Below, one piece after another: positions 1 to 7,921 of a DNA stretch of 64,000 nt. The notes below the pieces were generated by a model, which was not told the DNA's origin, did not search any database, and was given only the letters and a program-made list of their open reading frames with translations. Each line of letters starts with the position of its first letter. The first letter of the stretch is position 1. Source of the stretch: JABMMZ01 sp044357345 (GTDB lineage: Bacteria; Bacteroidota; Bacteroidia; NS11-12g; UBA955). The position numbers and the translations under genes were made by a program. Location: assembly GCA_044357345.1 (NCBI GenBank), contig JBIKPR010000003.1:1-64000 (forward strand), given 5' to 3'.

Positions 1-502
1 AGTTTTTTGTGCCTATATGTATCAATCCATTTAGGAAAGTACCACTTGTAACGACTATAGATTTACCATATACTTCGTAACCCATTCCTGTTTTGACAGA
101 GTCCGCTTTGCCGTTTTTTTCTATAATAGACACAACATTGTCCTGCATGAAGTCGACATTTGGATTCGACTCTAGTTCTAATCTCCATTCCTCCGAGAAT
201 CTCATTCGGTCAGATTGTGCTCTGGGGCTGAACATAGCAGCGCCTTTCGATCTATTAAGCATTCTAAATTGAAGCATGGTTTTATCGGTAATTATACCCG
301 ACATACCACCCAAGGCATCTATCTCCCTAATTATTTGACCTTTAGCCACGCCACCCATTGCTGGATTACAGCTCATTTTTGCAATTGTTTCCATGTTCAT
401 GGTAATTAGCACCACCTTAGAACCCATGGTGGCTGCTGCATGAGCTGCTTCACAACCGGCATGCCCGGCACCTATAACTATGACATCGTATTCCTTTTTC
501 AT
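1..502 (-). CDS. mnmG: MnmG tRNA modification enzyme, N-terminal part
   Basis: This is the first 167 codons of MnmG (GidA), the FAD-dependent subunit that works with MnmE to add the carboxymethylaminomethyl group to U34 of certain tRNAs. Translating the minus strand from the ATG at 502 gives an FAD-binding start (VIVIGAGHAGCEAAHAAA) followed by the family blocks MSCNPAMGG, KGQIIREIDALGG and FSPRAQSDR. No stop occurs before the window edge, so the C-terminal part lies outside. The start sits one base after the ybeY stop codon, so the two are almost certainly co-transcribed. mnmG is often close to the replication origin, which fits the parS-like sites nearby. Confidence 0.93.
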   Translation of the reverse strand, partial: MKKEYDVIVIGAGHAGCEAAHAAATMGSKVVLITMNMETIAKMSCNPAMGGVAKGQIIREIDALGGMSGIITDKTMLQFRMLNRSKGAAMFSPRAQSDRMRFSEEWRLELESNPNVDFMQDNVVSIIEKNGKADSVKTGMGYEVYGKSIVVTSGTFLNGLIHIGTKN

Positions 503-503
503 A

Positions 504-935
504 TTATTGTTCCACGTGGAACGTTTTTAAATATTGATTTATATATATCTTTTCCATTTGACGCATTTTATTGCTTTCCGTCTTCGACTTATCTTTATAT
601 CCTACCATGTGCAGTATGCCGTGAAATATGACACGCGATAGTTCCACGTGGAACAATTCTTTATATAGTATGGCATTTTCTTCTACCCTTTCTATGCTTA
701 TATATATTTCTCCTTCTAGAAAGTTTTCTGCGCTGTAGTCAAAAGTTATAATGTCCGTGTAGTAATCGTGTTGAAGCGATTGTCTGTTAATCTCAAGTAT
801 CTTTTCGTCATTTACAAGAATGTAGTCTATTTGACCTATCTTATAGTTGTGGTCTTTTGCAATCGTCTTAATAACATTCTTTAACACCGATGCTTTTTCT
901 CCTATGTTTTTTCTAGCCCCGTTAAATTTTATCAT
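504..935 (-). CDS. ybeY: YbeY endoribonuclease
   Basis: This is a 143-residue YbeY protein, a metal-dependent endoribonuclease for rRNA maturation and ribosome quality control. The signature HGILHMVGYKD is at residues 105-115, with His105 and His109 as zinc ligands. The usual third histidine (GYDH) is replaced by GYKDK, a form I recall from Bacteroidota members. Length is normal. The stop codon lies one base before the mnmG start, and the start codon directly follows the stop of the upstream secreted-protein gene. Two 14-bp palindromes fall inside the coding sequence and encode FHVE both times, at residues 95-98 and at the extreme C-terminus. This suggests the reading frame has accommodated a DNA site. 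Confidence 0.92.
   Translation of the reverse strand: MIKFNGARKNIGEKASVLKNVIKTIAKDHNYKIGQIDYILVNDEKILEINRQSLQHDYYTDIITFDYSAENFLEGEIYISIERVEENAILYKELFHVELSRVIFHGILHMVGYKDKSKTESNKMRQMEKIYINQYLKTFHVEQ
508..523. other. parS-like palindrome 1
   Basis: TGTTCCACGTGGAACG. It differs from the widely conserved ParB-binding parS consensus TGTTNCACGTGAAACA at only two specified positions. It covers the last codons of ybeY, just upstream of the mnmG start. Two further copies of the same 14-bp core lie within 0.9 kb. ParB binding is inferred. Confidence 0.7.
640..655. other. parS-like palindrome 2
   Basis: AGTTCCACGTGGAACA, inside ybeY. The 14-bp core GTTCCACGTGGAAC is identical to the sites at 508 and 1376. 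As a ParB site it differs from the general consensus at the first base and at one inner base. Confidence 0.68.
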
Positions 936-2696
936 CTACTTTAATACAATTATAGTGCCGTCATAATATTTTATGGTTCCGTTTAATCCTACAATAGTTG
1001 CTTTATATGCGAATACTTCGCTTTCTACAACTGAGTAATTGTAAGTGCCAAACCATTGTGTTTGAATGTTGTCTGTTTCAAATACCAATTGCCCCCATCT
1101 GTTGTATATCTGGTAACTGCTTTTCGTGTAATCGATAAATACACCCTTAGGATAAAAGGATGTGTTGAATCCATTTATTTGGATTGCATTTGGAAAATAT
1201 ACAATTGGATCTGCATTTAAGCATTCTATATTGCTATAACTTGTGTCTTTTCTTCCGAACAATAGATTGGCGTCGTTCTCAATGGCTCTTATACAGTAAC
1301 ATATTTTATCTTGGATTACACTGAAATTTGTTTGATCTGAACCATTATCAAGCAAACTGGAATATGTAGTTAGTGTGTTCCACGTGGAACTATTGTTAAA
1401 GTCTGCACTATTGGATAGTAAAAGCTCCTGTTTTTGCGTGTTTTTAATGAATTTGTTATAAGGAGTCCAATTAAGCAATTGGTCTCCTGGTGAAACCATA
1501 AGAACCGAAAGAAGAATTGTTGTCGAAATTTGAGATGTGTCAAATATTAAGTTGCATGGTCCTTCTGTGGTAAAATAGTAGCTATAATTTTTGCTATGAA
1601 CATAAACGCTCGGATCGGTTATTCTTAAAACCCCTCCACTTGTGTTAAGGCTCTGCCAGAGGGCAAATGATGTATTACCTTCTTTTTTATAAACGTTTAC
1701 TTTTTGAAGCGATTTTCCGGTTTCAGTAATTAGAACCAATTCAACTATATTGTTATAGACGCTTACTTTAGCAATATATGAGTTTTTGTTAGCTATGATG
1801 CTGCCAGTGCTGACGCATATTTTATTTGATGAAGAGCTTGTGTTAGGGTTCAGATCCTTATACCCTCTTATGTAAAAGCAATAAGTGTCTCCAAATGATG
1901 AGAAATTATATGTAAAACTGCTTATGTTTTGAACAACGTTTCCCGCAAGTTTAAATGCTCCACCATTTGTGCTAACAAAAATGTCGTATGATGAAACATT
2001 CCATCCGATATATGGACTCCAACTAAGGGTTATGGTTTTCAAACATTGGTTCAAAACCCCTTGTATATATATGGTTCTGTGTGGTATGCTTATTAAAGAC
2101 GTATTGTTACAGCTATCGTATGCAGCGATGCTATAATTCTCAGAGCCCGTGCTTGGGTTTCTAATTCCATTGTCCAAATATGAGGTTGAATTGGTGTCAG
2201 CTATTACTGAATTAGTACTGGTTACATGGTAAATGATATATCCCTTTACATCTGAGCTTGAGTTTTTACTCCATCCTAAAATGGTTTTTTGTGTATTCAT
2301 CTCAACACTTACTGAATCAAGATCTGAATTAATAGGAGGGATGTTATCTATAATGATTGTGTCGCTAAATATACTGTCAATCCCATTGCAAGATTTGTGG
2401 TAAATGAGGTAAAATTCCCAATTTTTCAAGTTGCTTAATTTAATGTTTAAGTTGCTTAAAATAAATGAGTTATACTCTCCGAGTTTTTGAAAAACAGCCA
2501 AATTATTGTCTCTGCCGTACAGGTCAAAACGAGTGAATGTTCCACATATATCTGTGGGCTTATTCCATTGTAATTCAAGTGTAGAATCTATTCTATTGAG
2601 ACATGCACGTCGCATCTTAGGTCTATTTTCAACACCTAAGATGTTGAAAATAGAACCACTAATTAACAATGTCAATATAAAAATTTTACATCTCAC
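936..2696 (-). CDS. secreted protein with T9SS type B-like C-terminal sorting domain
   Basis: This is a protein of about 586 residues with a hydrophobic signal-like N-terminus (MRCKIFILTLLISGSIF). The middle is made of repeated beta-rich segments resembling fibronectin type III repeats (several copies of W/LGWS-like strands and VSSYDIFVS). The C-terminal ~85 residues begin at YFPNAI and contain IYNRWGQLVFE and a late W/G/Y pattern. That pattern is typical of the gliding motility-associated C-terminal (CHU_C, type B) domain, which directs export by the type IX secretion system and attachment at the surface. No ATG fits the start. GTG at 2696 or TTG at 2702 are the choices, and both overlap the end of the upstream peptidase gene. 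Its cargo function is unknown. Confidence 0.8.
   Translation of the reverse strand: MRCKIFILTLLISGSIFNILGVENRPKMRRACLNRIDSTLELQWNKPTDICGTFTRFDLYGRDNNLAVFQKLGEYNSFILSNLNIKLSNLKNWEFYLIYHKSCNGIDSIFSDTIIIDNIPPINSDLDSVSVEMNTQKTILGWSKNSSSDVKGYIIYHVTSTNSVIADTNSTSYLDNGIRNPSTGSENYSIAAYDSCNNTSLISIPHRTIYIQGVLNQCLKTITLSWSPYIGWNVSSYDIFVSTNGGAFKLAGNVVQNISSFTYNFSSFGDTYCFYIRGYKDLNPNTSSSSNKICVSTGSIIANKNSYIAKVSVYNNIVELVLITETGKSLQKVNVYKKEGNTSFALWQSLNTSGGVLRITDPSVYVHSKNYSYYFTTEGPCNLIFDTSQISTTILLSVLMVSPGDQLLNWTPYNKFIKNTQKQELLLSNSADFNNSSTWNTLTTYSSLLDNGSDQTNFSVIQDKICYCIRAIENDANLLFGRKDTSYSNIECLNADPIVYFPNAIQINGFNTSFYPKGVFIDYTKSSYQIYNRWGQLVFETDNIQTQWFGTYNYSVVESEVFAYKATIVGLNGTIKYYDGTIIVLK
1376..1391. other. parS-like palindrome 3
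   Basis: TGTTCCACGTGGAACT, within the secreted-protein gene. It shares the exact 14-bp core of the two sites in ybeY. Three copies of a 14-bp palindrome in 0.9 kb are not expected by chance in AT-rich DNA. Confidence 0.68.
2613..2653. repeat. two interlocked inverted repeats
   Basis: Arm pair one is CATCTTAGGT (2613-2622) with ACCTAAGATG (2634-2643). Arm pair two is CTATTTTCAACA (2623-2634) with TGTTGAAAATAG (2642-2653). Both are perfect, and the order is arm1-arm2-arm1'-arm2', so the RNA could form either hairpin or a pseudoknot. The block lies in the first ~30 codons of the secreted-protein gene, around its signal peptide. Confidence 0.75.
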
Positions 2697-3936
2697 CTGC
2701 AACGCAATACATTAACGTTTTTGTGTCTAAATAATTGTTGGCACATTCTCTTATTTCTTCTGCTGATATTTCTGAAATTGATTTAAAGAATTCGGTGTAA
2801 TAATTGTAATTGTTGTCTATTTCTAAAAATGTTTTAAACCTGTCGCTTATATTAAAAGCCCCATCAAAATTTCTAGAAACAGCACCCAATAAATAGTTTT
2901 TAGCAACCGTAAGTTCTTCTAATTCAATTAATTCTGTTTTAAGTTTTGATATCTCTAGAAATATCTCTTCTTTGACCTTTTTTGTTAACTTATTATTACA
3001 TTCACTGCTAATCTTAAATATGCTAAAGGACCTAAATGGGGATATACTAGAATGTATTCCATAGGTTAATCCCTTCTCCTCGCGTATGTTTTTCATTAAT
3101 CTTGAGCCAAAATACCCTCCTAGAATTAAATTTAACAGTGTTATTTTAAAAAAATCCGGGTGTTTCTTAGAAGGTAGTTTCTTTCCCATCCTGATCGAAT
3201 TCTGCGTGCTTCCTGCCTTCAGAGTAAAGGTTTCAAGCTCTTCAGGTGTCGGTTCTATGTCACTTATGTTCGGCTCAATAAAATTTGATTTTTCAAAACC
3301 TAGTTCTTTTAGTGTTCCTTCAATATCAACTGAATTTGAGCCAGTAAAAATGAAATAAGGATTATTAAGTTTTGTGTCAAGATAATTTAAAAATAAATCT
3401 GAGTTTAGACTCTCAATGATTTCAAAACTAAGAGGTGTTGAATATGGATGTTTAGAGCCCATAACCATTTGGTTTATTTGTCTATTTGCTAAGTAGTTGG
3501 TCTTGTTAATATTTATATTTAACTCACTCTTCTTTCTATTTTTAAGTATGTTTACCTCATCCAATGGATAAGAACAATAATTGATGCAATCTTTAACAAT
3601 TTTTACCAAAGGTTTTATGTTTTCGCTTAGTCCATATATGGTAATTGATGAAGTATAATAGTCGCATCCTTTAAAAATAAATCCACCTAAGATGTCGATT
3701 TCGTCAGCTATTGTTTGGGCTGTTTTTTTATTTGTGCCACTAAACAATAATTCCATGGCATAAATCCCTGCAAACTTATTCTCTATTAAACCAAAGCCTG
3801 CTTGCGGGAAAACGATATCAAGCTTAAAGACTCCTTCTTCAGAATTAATTCTAAATATATTTGAATCAGAATACGGGTATCCCGTGTTTATGTGATTTAT
3901 GGTTTTAATGTCTGGTGCTTCAATTCTGTTAATCAT
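2686..3936 (-). CDS. M16 peptidase family protein, non-catalytic (R/Y) subunit
   Basis: This 416-residue M16B-type protein shows no HxxEH zinc motif where one would be expected near residue 50. It keeps the second-half signature GSRLMKNIREEKGLTYGI, the Arg/Tyr pair that binds substrate in M16B enzymes. In this family a catalytic and an R/Y subunit often form a heterodimer. The gene directly upstream encodes the HxxEH partner and overlaps it by 4 bp, which supports a co-translated pair. No clear signal peptide is visible, so the location is unclear. The substrate is unknown. Confidence 0.85.
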   Translation of the reverse strand: MINRIEAPDIKTINHINTGYPYSDSNIFRINSEEGVFKLDIVFPQAGFGLIENKFAGIYAMELLFSGTNKKTAQTIADEIDILGGFIFKGCDYYTSSITIYGLSENIKPLVKIVKDCINYCSYPLDEVNILKNRKKSELNININKTNYLANRQINQMVMGSKHPYSTPLSFEIIESLNSDLFLNYLDTKLNNPYFIFTGSNSVDIEGTLKELGFEKSNFIEPNISDIEPTPEELETFTLKAGSTQNSIRMGKKLPSKKHPDFFKITLLNLILGGYFGSRLMKNIREEKGLTYGIHSSISPFRSFSIFKISSECNNKLTKKVKEEIFLEISKLKTELIELEELTVAKNYLLGAVSRNFDGAFNISDRFKTFLEIDNNYNYYTEFFKSISEISAEEIRECANNYLDTKTLMYCVAGEM

Positions 3937-5168
3937 ATTGTTTTGTATTTTAAAACCACTTGTGTATTATTTAATAAATATTTTTTACAAACCGCTTGTA
4001 TATCTGCGTTTTGAATGCTTTTAATTAATTCAATATCAGTATTTACTAAATTTATGTCTCCTAATCTGTATGAATAACAGAGTGCCATCGCTTTGTTTAA
4101 GACAGAAGTTTTGGCAAATAGGTTGCTGGTAAGCGATTTGTTTTTTACTTTTTGTAGTTCTAGATCATTTAATCCATTTTCTGAAATGTCTTTTAATATT
4201 TCTAGAACTGATGATTCTGCTATTTCGAATTCAATTTTATCGTTTAATTTACCTTCAATAACAAATAGACCTTTGTCTATATCGCCTGTTATATAGGCAT
4301 GAACATGTGAAAATATTTCCTTCTCTTTAACCAAAATATTGGTGAATCGCGAAGACTCTGAACCTGATAGGATATCAGAGAGCATATCAAACGCGAAATA
4401 CAGGGGATGGACTCTATCAACCATATGAAATGCCATATAAAATGCATTTTGTGGTACATCTGCATTGATGGTTTTTTCAACCCTAACGGTAGGTTCTGCT
4501 TCTACTGGATAGCTATTTTTATTTATTGGTCCAGCAGGTATGTCTCCAAACCACTTCTCACATAGATCGTATGCTTTCTCAAACTCAATATTTCCAGCTA
4601 TACAAAGAACTGCATTGCTTGGATTGTAAAAAGTTTCAAAAAAGCTAATCACTTCTCCTAAGTTTGCGTTCTCAATGTGTGAAATCTCCTTGCCTATTGT
4701 AGGCCATTGATAGGGATGGGATTTGTATGCCAGTGGTCTTAAATGAAGCCAGGCATCCCCATATGGATGGTTTAGATACCTTTGCTTAAACTCTTCGATA
4801 ACTACACCTTTTTGTGTATTTAAAGATTTTTCTGAGAAATCTAATCTCAACATTCTATCACTTTCTAGCCATAATGCTGTTTCGATATTATCCGATGGCA
4901 GAGTAATGTAATAATTTGTTATATCATTGCTTGTAAACGCATTGTTTTCTCCACTTGCTTTTTGCAATGGTGTGTCAAATGAGGGAATATTAACAGAGCC
5001 TCCAAACATAAGGTGCTCGAACAGATGAGCAAATCCAGTTTTGTTTGGATCCTCATCTCTTGCTCCAACATTATACAAAAGATTTGTTACACAGAGATTT
5101 GTGTTTTGGTCATAATGATGGATAAAGGTTAGCCCGTTGTTTAAATGTTTAACGTTAAATGATATCAC
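3933..5168 (-). CDS. M16 zinc peptidase, catalytic subunit
   Basis: This is a 411-residue insulinase/pitrilysin-type peptidase. The inverted zinc motif HLFEH is at residues 48-52, after the family context GARDEDPNKTGFA. A conserved acidic pair (Glu125/126, in VVIEEF) sits about 75 residues later, as expected for the third zinc ligand. The C-terminal half lacks the clear R/Y motif seen in its neighbour, so the two probably work as a heterodimer. The start is a GTG, and the reading from MISFNVKHLNNGL onward aligns with the usual N-terminus of the family. The upstream gene at 5259 is divergent. Confidence 0.9.
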   Translation of the reverse strand: MISFNVKHLNNGLTFIHHYDQNTNLCVTNLLYNVGARDEDPNKTGFAHLFEHLMFGGSVNIPSFDTPLQKASGENNAFTSNDITNYYITLPSDNIETALWLESDRMLRLDFSEKSLNTQKGVVIEEFKQRYLNHPYGDAWLHLRPLAYKSHPYQWPTIGKEISHIENANLGEVISFFETFYNPSNAVLCIAGNIEFEKAYDLCEKWFGDIPAGPINKNSYPVEAEPTVRVEKTINADVPQNAFYMAFHMVDRVHPLYFAFDMLSDILSGSESSRFTNILVKEKEIFSHVHAYITGDIDKGLFVIEGKLNDKIEFEIAESSVLEILKDISENGLNDLELQKVKNKSLTSNLFAKTSVLNKAMALCYSYRLGDINLVNTDIELIKSIQNADIQAVCKKYLLNNTQVVLKYKTI

Positions 5169-5258
5169 CTTGCAAAAATAAGTCTATTCACAAGCTTCAA
5201 TATGCACCACAAATTGTGGATACATCAATTAATGACCTAGTTTACTTAAATTTGTTTT

Positions 5259-5735
5259 ATGAAGATGACAGAGTTTTTGTTTTGTTTAATTGCGATTTTT
5301 TTATCAGCTTGTATGTGCACCGCTCCTGCTGATACAATAAAGGTGCAAGGAATTAATTTTCATAAATTTTCAGATACCCATACCATTAATAACTCCTTAT
5401 ATTTTTGGTTTGAAATAAAGACAATTGAACAAATAAACGAATCAAAAAGAGGTTTTTGTTTAACCTACAATAAAGAAATGGCTGAGGATATAACCCTAAA
5501 TCCAATTTTAAAATCAAGCGTAAAATTAACCTGCGATAGACAAATAGATACGGTTAAACCAGGAAATCAACTTTTAATTTCATTTATAAATTTAAATGAA
5601 GAATTTCGTGAGACTGCTTATTATGTAAAGAACAGTGCCTTAATGCTTGACTCTATTTATACTTTTAATCTAGAAGCAAAAAGTTCGAATGGGGAAGTGT
5701 TTACGGATCAAAAATCAGTAAAAATTTTGCGTTAA
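5259..5735 (+). CDS. putative small lipoprotein
   Basis: This is a 158-residue protein of unknown function. It begins with a short hydrophobic signal (FLFCLIAIFL) and a lipobox-like LSAC at residues 15-18, so it is probably a membrane-anchored lipoprotein. The rest looks beta-rich and has no family I recognise. It is divergent from the M16 pair and its stop codon abuts the stop of the convergent TDO-family gene with no gap. The single upstream intergenic stretch of 90 bp must hold promoters for both directions. Confidence 0.6.
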   Translation: MKMTEFLFCLIAIFLSACMCTAPADTIKVQGINFHKFSDTHTINNSLYFWFEIKTIEQINESKRGFCLTYNKEMAEDITLNPILKSSVKLTCDRQIDTVKPGNQLLISFINLNEEFRETAYYVKNSALMLDSIYTFNLEAKSSNGEVFTDQKSVKILR

Positions 5736-6659
5736 TTAAAATTCACCCCATTTCTCTAGCTCTTCTGTTGTCCAAAGTTCAGGGAAAAATATGCGTCTTT
5801 GATATTTAGGATGCATGTATTTTTTCCAATCACTACCACCAGTCGCTTCTACTTTTTTTGGGCCACTTTCCAAATACTTACCCGCTGCAGTGTAATGAGC
5901 CATTACCCATGTAACATTTACTGTATAATCATAATGTCTCATGGCTTTCACTAATGATTCATCAGATTTAATTTCTGATGGTAGACCTTTGAACTTGGTC
6001 CATAAATTATTGGTGTTGTAAGATTCCATTTTACGCAAAAATTCAACTTTATACTTTTCTTCAAACAAAGTAATTAAAGTGTTTTTCTTACCCGTTTTAT
6101 GGTCTTTACCAGCAGCTTGCCAATACAAGTGATCATATGCGTGCTCGATAGGTGTGTTGCGGTCAATGCTTGCCCTAAATCTAAAATCAATTAAATTTAT
6201 AATTTCAGTTGAAGAAAATTCTATTAATCTGTACTGGGCACTTTGAAAACCTGAAGCCGGGGTTAAAGTATTTCTAAATTTCATGTATTGCTCAACTTCC
6301 ATACCATCACCCATTATGGTAAAAGAAGAACTAAGCATATCAAAATACCTACTTATCCGTGTTAATTTATCTGAAAAAAACTTAGCACTAACTTCATCTT
6401 TGATGCACACCTGATCTATTTCCCATAAAATCATTTTAAACAACAATTCGTTAATTTGATGGTACATAATAAATACCATTTCATCCGGCAAAGTTGTTCT
6501 CTGAATTTGCAGACTTAAAAGCGCTTCAGGTTGGATATAATCCCAATAAGTTATTGGTTTTGCCCAAACCAAACCCTCAAGGTGTGTATCTGTATTTTGG
6601 CCAATTGCTTGATATTTTGCCTCTAAACGCTTTAGTATTTGTTCTTGATTTTCTGTCAT
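5736..6659 (-). CDS. tryptophan 2,3-dioxygenase family protein
   Basis: This 307-residue heme protein belongs to the tryptophan 2,3-dioxygenase family. Recognisable parts are MYHQINELLFK (His67 region), SGFQSAQYRLIEF (Arg144, which binds the substrate carboxylate in the family) and a C-terminal WVMAHYTAAGKYLE, where His255 is the likely heme ligand, followed by GGSDWKKYM. The sequence is divergent from classical TDO; for example, ELWFK reads ELLFK here. It follows hpd and hmgA on the same strand with a 92-bp gap, so it travels with tyrosine breakdown rather than with kynurenine genes. Tryptophan is the likely substrate by family, but the context leaves this open. Confidence 0.82.
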   Translation of the reverse strand: MTENQEQILKRLEAKYQAIGQNTDTHLEGLVWAKPITYWDYIQPEALLSLQIQRTTLPDEMVFIMYHQINELLFKMILWEIDQVCIKDEVSAKFFSDKLTRISRYFDMLSSSFTIMGDGMEVEQYMKFRNTLTPASGFQSAQYRLIEFSSTEIINLIDFRFRASIDRNTPIEHAYDHLYWQAAGKDHKTGKKNTLITLFEEKYKVEFLRKMESYNTNNLWTKFKGLPSEIKSDESLVKAMRHYDYTVNVTWVMAHYTAAGKYLESGPKKVEATGGSDWKKYMHPKYQRRIFFPELWTTEELEKWGEF

Positions 6660-6682
6660 TTTAATTGCGCTAACTTAGGCTT

Positions 6683-6690
6683 CAAATATA
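6683..6690 (-). promoter_or_regulatory. possible -7 element for the TDO-family gene
   Basis: On the minus strand this reads TATATTTG, an exact match to the Bacteroidota -7 box TAnnTTTG, about 24 bp before the start codon. A TTG lies 16 bp further upstream, slightly closer than usual. The call is weak. Confidence 0.3.
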
Positions 6691-6751
6691 GCTTGAATAA
6701 TTTGTTCAACACAATTCAAATTATAGAACTGGGCATAGTGCAAAAATATTA

Positions 6752-7912
6752 TTACAAAGTACCTCTTCGGGCTTGCTCTGCTTCAATACTCTCAAATAAG
6801 GCTTGGAAATTTCCTTTTCCAAATGATTTAGCCCCTTTTCTTTGAATAATTTCAAAAAATAATGTTGGCCTATCTTCAACTGGTTTGGTAAATATTTGAA
6901 GCAAATAGCCTTCTTCGTCTCTATCAACCATAATCCCCCATTTTTTAAGTTCTTCTAAATCCTCTTCAATAACACCTACACGATCACCTACAGTATCGTA
7001 GTAAGTGCCTGGTACATATAAGAATTCAACACCTCGTTTTTTCATTTCTGAAATGGTAAACACTATATCATCCGTAGCAACAGCTATATGTTGACATCCT
7101 GGTCCGTGATAGAAATCTAAATATTCTTGGACTTGCGATTTCTTTTTTCCAATTGCTGGTTCATTAATTGGGAATTTAATATAACCATTTCCATTGGTCA
7201 TAACTTTACTCATTAATGCCGTATACTCTGTTGATATATCTTTATCGTCAAAAGTCACCAAATTGGCAAATCCTAAGGTATTGGCATAAAAATTTGCCCA
7301 AATATCCATTTCGCCCAATTCAACATTGCCAACCATGTGGTCAATATATTTCAATCCAGTAGGTATGGGATTGTAATCGGTTTTTAAACTTTCAAATCCA
7401 GGAAGAAAAAGGCCATTGTAATTTTTCCGTTCAATAAAAATATGAATGGTATCGCCATAAGTATGGATTCCAGCTCTTCTAATTTCTCCATGTTCATCTT
7501 TGATTGTTTCAGGCTGTAAATATGACTTTGCACCTCTCGAAACGGTTTGTTCATAAGCATCGTAGGCATCATTTACCCATAAAGCTATTACTTTAACCCC
7601 ATCTCCATGCTTTTTTAAATGCGCACTAATTTCACTATCATTATCAAATGGACTGGTAAGTACCAATCTTATTTTACCTTGTTGTAGAACATAAGATGTT
7701 TTATCTCTCACGCCTGTCTCTAATCCTGAATATGCAAGATCTTGGAAACCTAAGGCTGTTTTATAAAAATGTGCAGCTTGCTTAGCATTTCCAACATATA
7801 GTTCAACATAGTCAGTTCCGTTTATTGGTAAAAAATCTTGAGCATTTTCAAATATTTTTTCAGTTTCAGAATAATTGTAATTCTTAACTTTTGTTAAATC
7901 TGTCGTATTCAT
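6752..7912 (-). CDS. hpd: 4-hydroxyphenylpyruvate dioxygenase
   Basis: This 386-residue enzyme converts 4-hydroxyphenylpyruvate to homogentisate, the second step of tyrosine breakdown. Two vicinal-oxygen-chelate halves are visible. The iron ligands fit His192 (IDHMVGN), His275 (PGCQHIAVATDDI) and Glu354 (LFFEII), and the C-terminal family block GRGNFQ appears here as GKGNFQALFESIE. Length is typical. It lies 9 bp downstream of hmgA and is very probably transcribed with it. The product is the substrate of HmgA, so the pair forms two consecutive steps. Confidence 0.95.
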   Translation of the reverse strand: MNTTDLTKVKNYNYSETEKIFENAQDFLPINGTDYVELYVGNAKQAAHFYKTALGFQDLAYSGLETGVRDKTSYVLQQGKIRLVLTSPFDNDSEISAHLKKHGDGVKVIALWVNDAYDAYEQTVSRGAKSYLQPETIKDEHGEIRRAGIHTYGDTIHIFIERKNYNGLFLPGFESLKTDYNPIPTGLKYIDHMVGNVELGEMDIWANFYANTLGFANLVTFDDKDISTEYTALMSKVMTNGNGYIKFPINEPAIGKKKSQVQEYLDFYHGPGCQHIAVATDDIVFTISEMKKRGVEFLYVPGTYYDTVGDRVGVIEEDLEELKKWGIMVDRDEEGYLLQIFTKPVEDRPTLFFEIIQRKGAKSFGKGNFQALFESIEAEQARRGTL

Positions 7913-7921
7913 TGTAATAAT

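Noticed and set aside
5173..5254. TATTTTTG (minus, 5173-5180) and TAAATTTG (plus, 5247-5254), exact -7 boxes in the divergent gap
   Set aside because: Each lies only 4-5 bp from the start codon and has no -33 box at the right distance. They would need leaderless transcripts, so chance matches in AT-rich DNA are more likely.
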